Assembly: GCA_037447655.1 (NCBI GenBank)
Contig: JBBHKE010003492.1
Span: 62,001-126,000, forward strand
DNA length: 64,000 nt
From: Zygnema cylindricum
Lineage: Eukaryota > Streptophyta > Zygnematophyceae > Zygnematales > Zygnemataceae
Reading direction: 5' to 3'
Position 1 is the first letter of the stretch; the number at the start of each line of letters is the position of its first letter. The translations under genes and the position numbers were made by a program. This document shows, piece by piece, positions 59,417 through 64,000 of the stretch. A model generated the notes under the pieces. It did not search any database, had not been told where the DNA came from, and saw only the letters and a list, made by a program, of their open reading frames with translations.

Positions 59417-60063
59417 CAATCCACCAATTCCCACGTATCAGCTGCCAAAATCGAAGCCATCTCCTCATTAATGGTTGTCTTCAACCGATTTCTCTCAAGA
59501 CAGTTCATCGCCCCACCATAAGTCCAGGGTTCATCGAGATTGGACAATTTGGTTACCTTGTTGTTAACTTGTTTCTCTTGCAGTCTTTTGCTGCTTCTCC
59601 TTCCACCCTCAAACTCTGATGCCGGAATGGATGGCTCTCGTGGATTCTTTCGAACAATTTCGACTTCTCCCCTATCCCTCGATTCCAGGTCTATTTCTAC
59701 CACGTCTTCCGCTTCGGTTGGAGCTGGCACTAGGGGTTCCAAGGCTGAATCCTCCTCCGTCTGATTTGTACCTGCAAGATCATCATCTTCTCAAAAACCT
59801 AGATAGTTAAGAAGCTCAAAGTCATCAGAATTTTCTGTCTCAAATCTGATTTTGACTGTCTTTGTATGCTTAAAGGGATCTATAGATTTCCCTTCTTCCA
59901 TAACCACTAGATGCTTCACTAAGATTATATCTTCTCTCTTAAGATCATAGACTCTAAATCCTTTTACATCTTCATCATATCCTAGCAAATATTTTGGTTT
60001 TCTTTTCGGATCCAACTTCCAATTTGACCGATCTGTGTCTAAACTGAACACTTGACTACCGAA

Positions 60064-61084
60064 TGTTGTTTTTTGAAAGTTAGTTTTGTGCGTATGCGAC
60101 ATTTTGTACGCTTGCAACATTTTGTGCGTATATTATTAATATGGAGGTTTGAATGGATTCAAGCATTGGGGGAGTGAATTTATGGATAAAACTAAAGTGA
60201 AGTAAGGAACTTATTGAGTGGTGTGAACACGCAGTAAAAAATGGATGGTAGATCGCGAAGCTATCCGATTTGAAATGTACAAAACGTTGAAATATGCGTC
60301 GCCGGTACAGCGCATCTATTTGAGACAAGTATACTTTAAATTGGACAACGTAGCTTCGACAAAGCTGCGGTTATGTTAAATATGATCCGGAACAAGACAA
60401 CGCAGCTGCGGTTGATATGGATCAAGTCGGTGGAGGAGATTCATAAGAAGATCACAAGTAACTAAGCAAGTTGACTTTGCGGAGGTGTCGGTGTAAATAT
60501 TCTATACAACACAGGTTTGTCTTATTGCTAATTAGTTTATCTGTGTTGATTTAGTCAGTTTGACATATCTCGAGTTATTCGGGTATACTCGCAATAATTT
60601 AGGTAGGTGGTAGATAATGTACGGCTGGTAAGCCTCCGTACATTAAGTAGTGAACTCCCTGAGTATAACTTGTAGGACTTAGATTTTTTTGATTATCACA
60701 GCTGAGTTAATCAAAGACATGACAAACTGTTTTTATGCAACTTTGACCTTTTAGTGTGATCACTCTGGTTGTTATTTTGATGTGAAAATTTGGGGATATC
60801 TTCTATCATCTATAAAATATATGTGTGTATAGTTTCAGTCTGTTCTATTGTTTCTATAGAATTTTGTGAGGAGTCTACCTGGTTAGTTTGGTAAGCTGTC
60901 AGATGTTTTTGGGAAACTCAGCAGCTCATATCTTTTTGATGCGTTTAAGGATTTGGCTATAACTTTAAGAAATTACAGAGTCTAGGATATACTACATATT
61001 GGCTCAATTTGAGGTGATTTTGTTTATTTTAGAGTAATCTGTGTTGTCTAAAATAGAGCTGTTTAAAATACGCTATGGACAACA
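60064..61084 (-). mobile_element. Solo LTR (second family), second insertion
   Basis: On the minus strand it reads TGTTGTCCATAG...AAAAAACAACA, 1,021 bp, flanked by a perfect 5-bp duplication (CCGAA on the + strand, 60059-60063 and 61085-61089). It splits the copia codons for ..VFG|SQ... No internal domain remains, so it arose by LTR-LTR recombination of a full element. Confidence 0.92.
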
Positions 61085-63309
61085 CCGAAAACCTTTAAGT
61101 GTGAAACATTTGGTTTTTGGCCGGTCCATCTCTCATAGGAGTTTGGCCTTTTACTGCCGAAGTAAGAACTCTATTCTTGAGATAATTAGCACAGTTCATT
61201 ACTTCTACCCAGAATCTCTTTCCTATCTTCTTATCCGACAACATACTCCTAACACTATCACTTAGTGTCCTATTTAACCTCTCGGCTACACCATTCTGTT
61301 CAGGATTTTTAGGGACTATCTTTTGATGTTGCACTCCATCTTCTCTCAAAAAATCCTCAAACTGATTGGAGGTATATTCTCCCTCATTATCACTCCTTAC
61401 TCTCTTAATAGAGGTTTTATGAAGTTTCTCACTCCACGCTTTATATTCTTTAAAAACCAGTGGAGTCTCTGATTTATTTTTCAAAAAGATCACTCTAGAA
61501 TATTGAGACAAATCGTCACTGATTGTCATCATAAACCTCTTACCCCCGGGTGAAGGCACTTTGGGCGGTCCCCGAATATCAGTGTACCAAGTCTAAAACT
61601 TTTTCTCCTTTATAAGTGGCTTCTTTTTGGAAGGGTAACCTGTGTGCCTTAACTTGATCACAACCACTACAGTCACTTAGGTTTTCACTTTCTCCAAACT
61701 GAATTCCTTCCACTATTCCCATCTTTTTTATTTATTTCAACTTATCTAAATGCACATGTCCAAGCTTCTTATGCCACAATATAATGTCATGAACACCAAC
61801 ATAATAAATTTTATTCTTTTAATTGCTTAAAATTAGCCTAAACATCCCTTGGCTTCCTTTTTGAGCAGTGGAATTAACTTCCCCCTTAAAGCTAGCAGTA
61901 AAGGTTCCCTTTCTAGTGCTAGTCTCAAAACCCTTATCATCTAACATATACGTTGAGATAAGGTTTTTATTTAACTCTAGAATAAACAACATATCAGATA
62001 ATGTCACTATGGATGTCTTTCCCTCCACTAAGACTTTTAGATCTACCGATCCCACCATTGTAGTAGTGACTACTCTCCCATCCCCAGACTCTACCTTTAT
62101 GGTGGGAATCTTTCTCATCTTAGTGAACAGGTGTTTATCCTTACACATGTGAATGGAGGCACCCAAATCCACAATCCAACCTCCTTCACCTTTTAATCCT
62201 CCGAAGGCCCATTTCTGCTTTCGTGGAATTTCGACCTCGGTCTTTGTCTCCAACTCCTCATCCAACAATAGCTCATTGTCTTCGTCCTCACATTCCTCCT
62301 CATGTTCTTGCCTCACAACAACCTTTTTCTTTCCTCTCGAAGATCCATCAATCTGTCCCTCTTTTAACTGTAGTTCCCTAAACTTAGAGCACTCAGCCAT
62401 GTAGTGCCCTGGTTTCTTACATAAATGACACAACCCTTTGGGAGCCCTGGGTCAAGACTCATCGGACTGATTTTTTTGCCACCCCCCTCCATTGTTTCCG
62501 ACTAGTTTTCAGGAATCCTTGTTCCTCTAATCGGTCCCTGTTGCCAAGGCTTGCCCACTCTTTCCTCTCCTTCGGATCTCTATTCTATTCTCTCAAACAA
62601 TAATCATCCCTACCACAGACTTCAATATCCACCTTGAGTCCGGCAAGTCCTACACTTGGTTAATTATATTCTTAACTCATCGGTTAACTTCATAAGGAAG
62701 CAGTTAACCTTTTCTTTTTCAGTTTCTTCTTTTCTAGCACTGTCGAGTTCCATGAAAATTGTTTCAAGCTCATTACAAAAGTCTAACATCTTCCCCCTCT
62801 TGTTTAACTATGCGTTTATTTTCTAATCAACCAACTGATAATGATGAATTTTACCAATTCGGTACATCTTTATGAGAGCCACCAATAGATCGGATGCCCT
62901 TTATACTTGCAAATGATGAGATACAAGTCTTTCAGTAAGATGGCGGAGTATGAAGTGTATTTCCACCATGTTATTGTAATCTCATATATAAATATCACTC
63001 TCCTCATTCCTTAGAACAAGTGACATGAAAGGCGATCCGGTTCCTATAGGTGTTGCAATCGGTGTGATTGTCTATTTTTCTTTCCCTTTGTCCATACAAA
63101 TACCATCCCCATCCTCACTCTCCCCCGGTGGAGCAAGATCTACCCTTATGGTAAACTTGGTCCTTGCAAACCCAAGAGAAATACCCAGGCTACATAGACG
63201 CTTCACTTGTCCACTCACTATCCCCCAAAACCTTTTCTCACATAGAGCTCCTATCATCATTCTCTCCTTGTCTATAAAGCCAGTTCCATTAAAGATAGGC
63301 ACCCTAGAG

Positions 63310-63324
63310 GATGGGCCCATAACC
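63310..63324 (-). promoter_or_regulatory. Primer-binding site, minus-strand copia
   Basis: On the minus strand GGTTATGGGCCCATC directly follows the LTR end. It differs at one base from the half-tRNA-type site of the + strand element. Confidence 0.8.
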
Positions 63325-64000
63325 TGCAATTCTGAGACCTCCATAGGTCTTCGGAATGTGCAGCTCACACGAAGCCCCTAGGATAACCCCGACCCTTTTG
63401 TGTTTCACCAAGAATAACTGCCACCCTGGCAAACAAAAACTTTGACCACCTTCACGTTTGTGAAGACAAGACTCCTTTGAGTCGATAACAAAAAGAATCT
63501 CTGAATTTTCTCCCATGGGCAGTTAGTTATGAAAGGTCAAAGTTGACCTTTTGTACATGAGCACTCTGCGAGAGAGGCGGCTACCTACCAACTTTTTTAA
63601 GACCTAAATCCCTCTCTAAACCCTCTACTTCTAGAGTACGGCACCAATGAGAATATTGTGTCGTATAGAAAGGTACAGGTGACTGAGTACTTTTCTGTAC
63701 GTCCATCGTACTACATGGCCAAAATGTCGACGCCTGCCATATCCGCATTCGTTCCCATATTCTCTGATGATGCCGCAAGCCAATGAGGTTGTGCCACGTT
63801 TCACTTGACATGGCGGTAACCGAAAACCGCCAAAACGCCTATTGCGCGATCTCGGCATCTATCGTGGTCGTTCGATCAAAACCGGCTTTTAATCGTAGCC
63901 GTCGAAAATAAATGCGCGGTATTTTTTTCGTCGTCGAAACAAATGCGTGGTATTTATTTTGCTATGTATCATAAACCGTACTGTCCTAAATTGTATCTAT
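63325..64000 (-). repeat. Copia 5' LTR, minus-strand element, cut by window end
   Basis: Homologous to 55,641-56,400 over its visible length (for example CAAAACGCCTATT..CGATCTCG..CACCTATYGTGG-type segments), with substantial divergence. The outer part lies beyond the window. Confidence 0.85.

Larger units (their letters stand above)
56864..63309 (-). pseudogene. Copia gag-pol remnant (minus strand), split by two solo LTRs
   Basis: From right to left: gag (VMGPSSRVPIFNGTGF, 63,320-63,072), CCHC knuckle (C-HLC..GHYMAEC, near 62,430), protease WIVDLGAS (Leu in place of Ser), integrase (MTISDDLSQ, RSDNEGEY, QNGVAERLNRTL; 61,559-61,095), a linker and reverse transcriptase (59,742-57,684, AIYVDDIFIL), and RNase H (57,739-56,985, MFCDNQAAIAIS). 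It is interrupted at 58,470-59,416 and 60,064-61,084 and carries many stops and frameshifts. The RNase H region holds a 157-bp tandem duplication. Confidence 0.95.

Overview
This is a gene-poor, transposon-rich eukaryotic nuclear window with two intron-containing protein genes on the + strand. Two retrotransposon primer-binding sites are complementary to a plant-type initiator tRNA-Met: one to its 3' end, one to its anticodon-stem region. Introns are GT-AG with pyrimidine-rich 3' ends, and the code is standard. Together with a G8/beta-helix protein of a kind I do not expect in land plants, this suggests a green-lineage organism, perhaps a streptophyte or green alga. That placement is inference.

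Layout: 1-14,280 holds no gene I can support. It contains a 501-bp TRIM (miniature LTR element) and a repeat 'backbone' present in three copies (about 3,480-5,700; 7,182-10,120 with a large interruption; 12,228-13,480). Two groups of miniature inverted-repeat elements have inserted into it. One begins GGGT and duplicates TTA/TAA (Harbinger-like). The other begins CACCG and duplicates TA. Comparing the copies gives exact empty sites and shows three elements nested one inside another within the backbone (7,520-9,952).

14,383-25,144: a 20-exon gene, reconstructed with every splice phase consistent, encoding a secreted protein of about 1,117 aa. It has a G8 domain, a right-handed beta-helix and a C-terminal beta-sandwich module. 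Its last two exons are duplicated downstream as a decayed pseudo-copy (27,848-29,275), with a Ty3/gypsy integrase relic between the copies. 29,581-39,622: an 11-exon DEAH-box RNA helicase of the DHX37/Dhr1 (ribosomal small-subunit biogenesis) type, about 1,598 aa.

40,100-47,200 is a field of small DNA transposons (TA-type, TTA-type and hAT-like, several with perfect target duplications). 47,222-53,448 is a complete but coding-dead Ty1/copia element with matched TSDs. 55,530-64,000 is a related copia element on the minus strand, interrupted by two solo LTRs of another family in opposite orientation.

The most unusual signals are tRNA-like (A/B-box) modules inside the LTRs of both the TRIM (sense) and the copia family (antisense, in two divergent subfamilies), a 15-nt half-tRNA-type primer-binding site on the copia elements, and the nested set of DNA transposons with reconstructable history.
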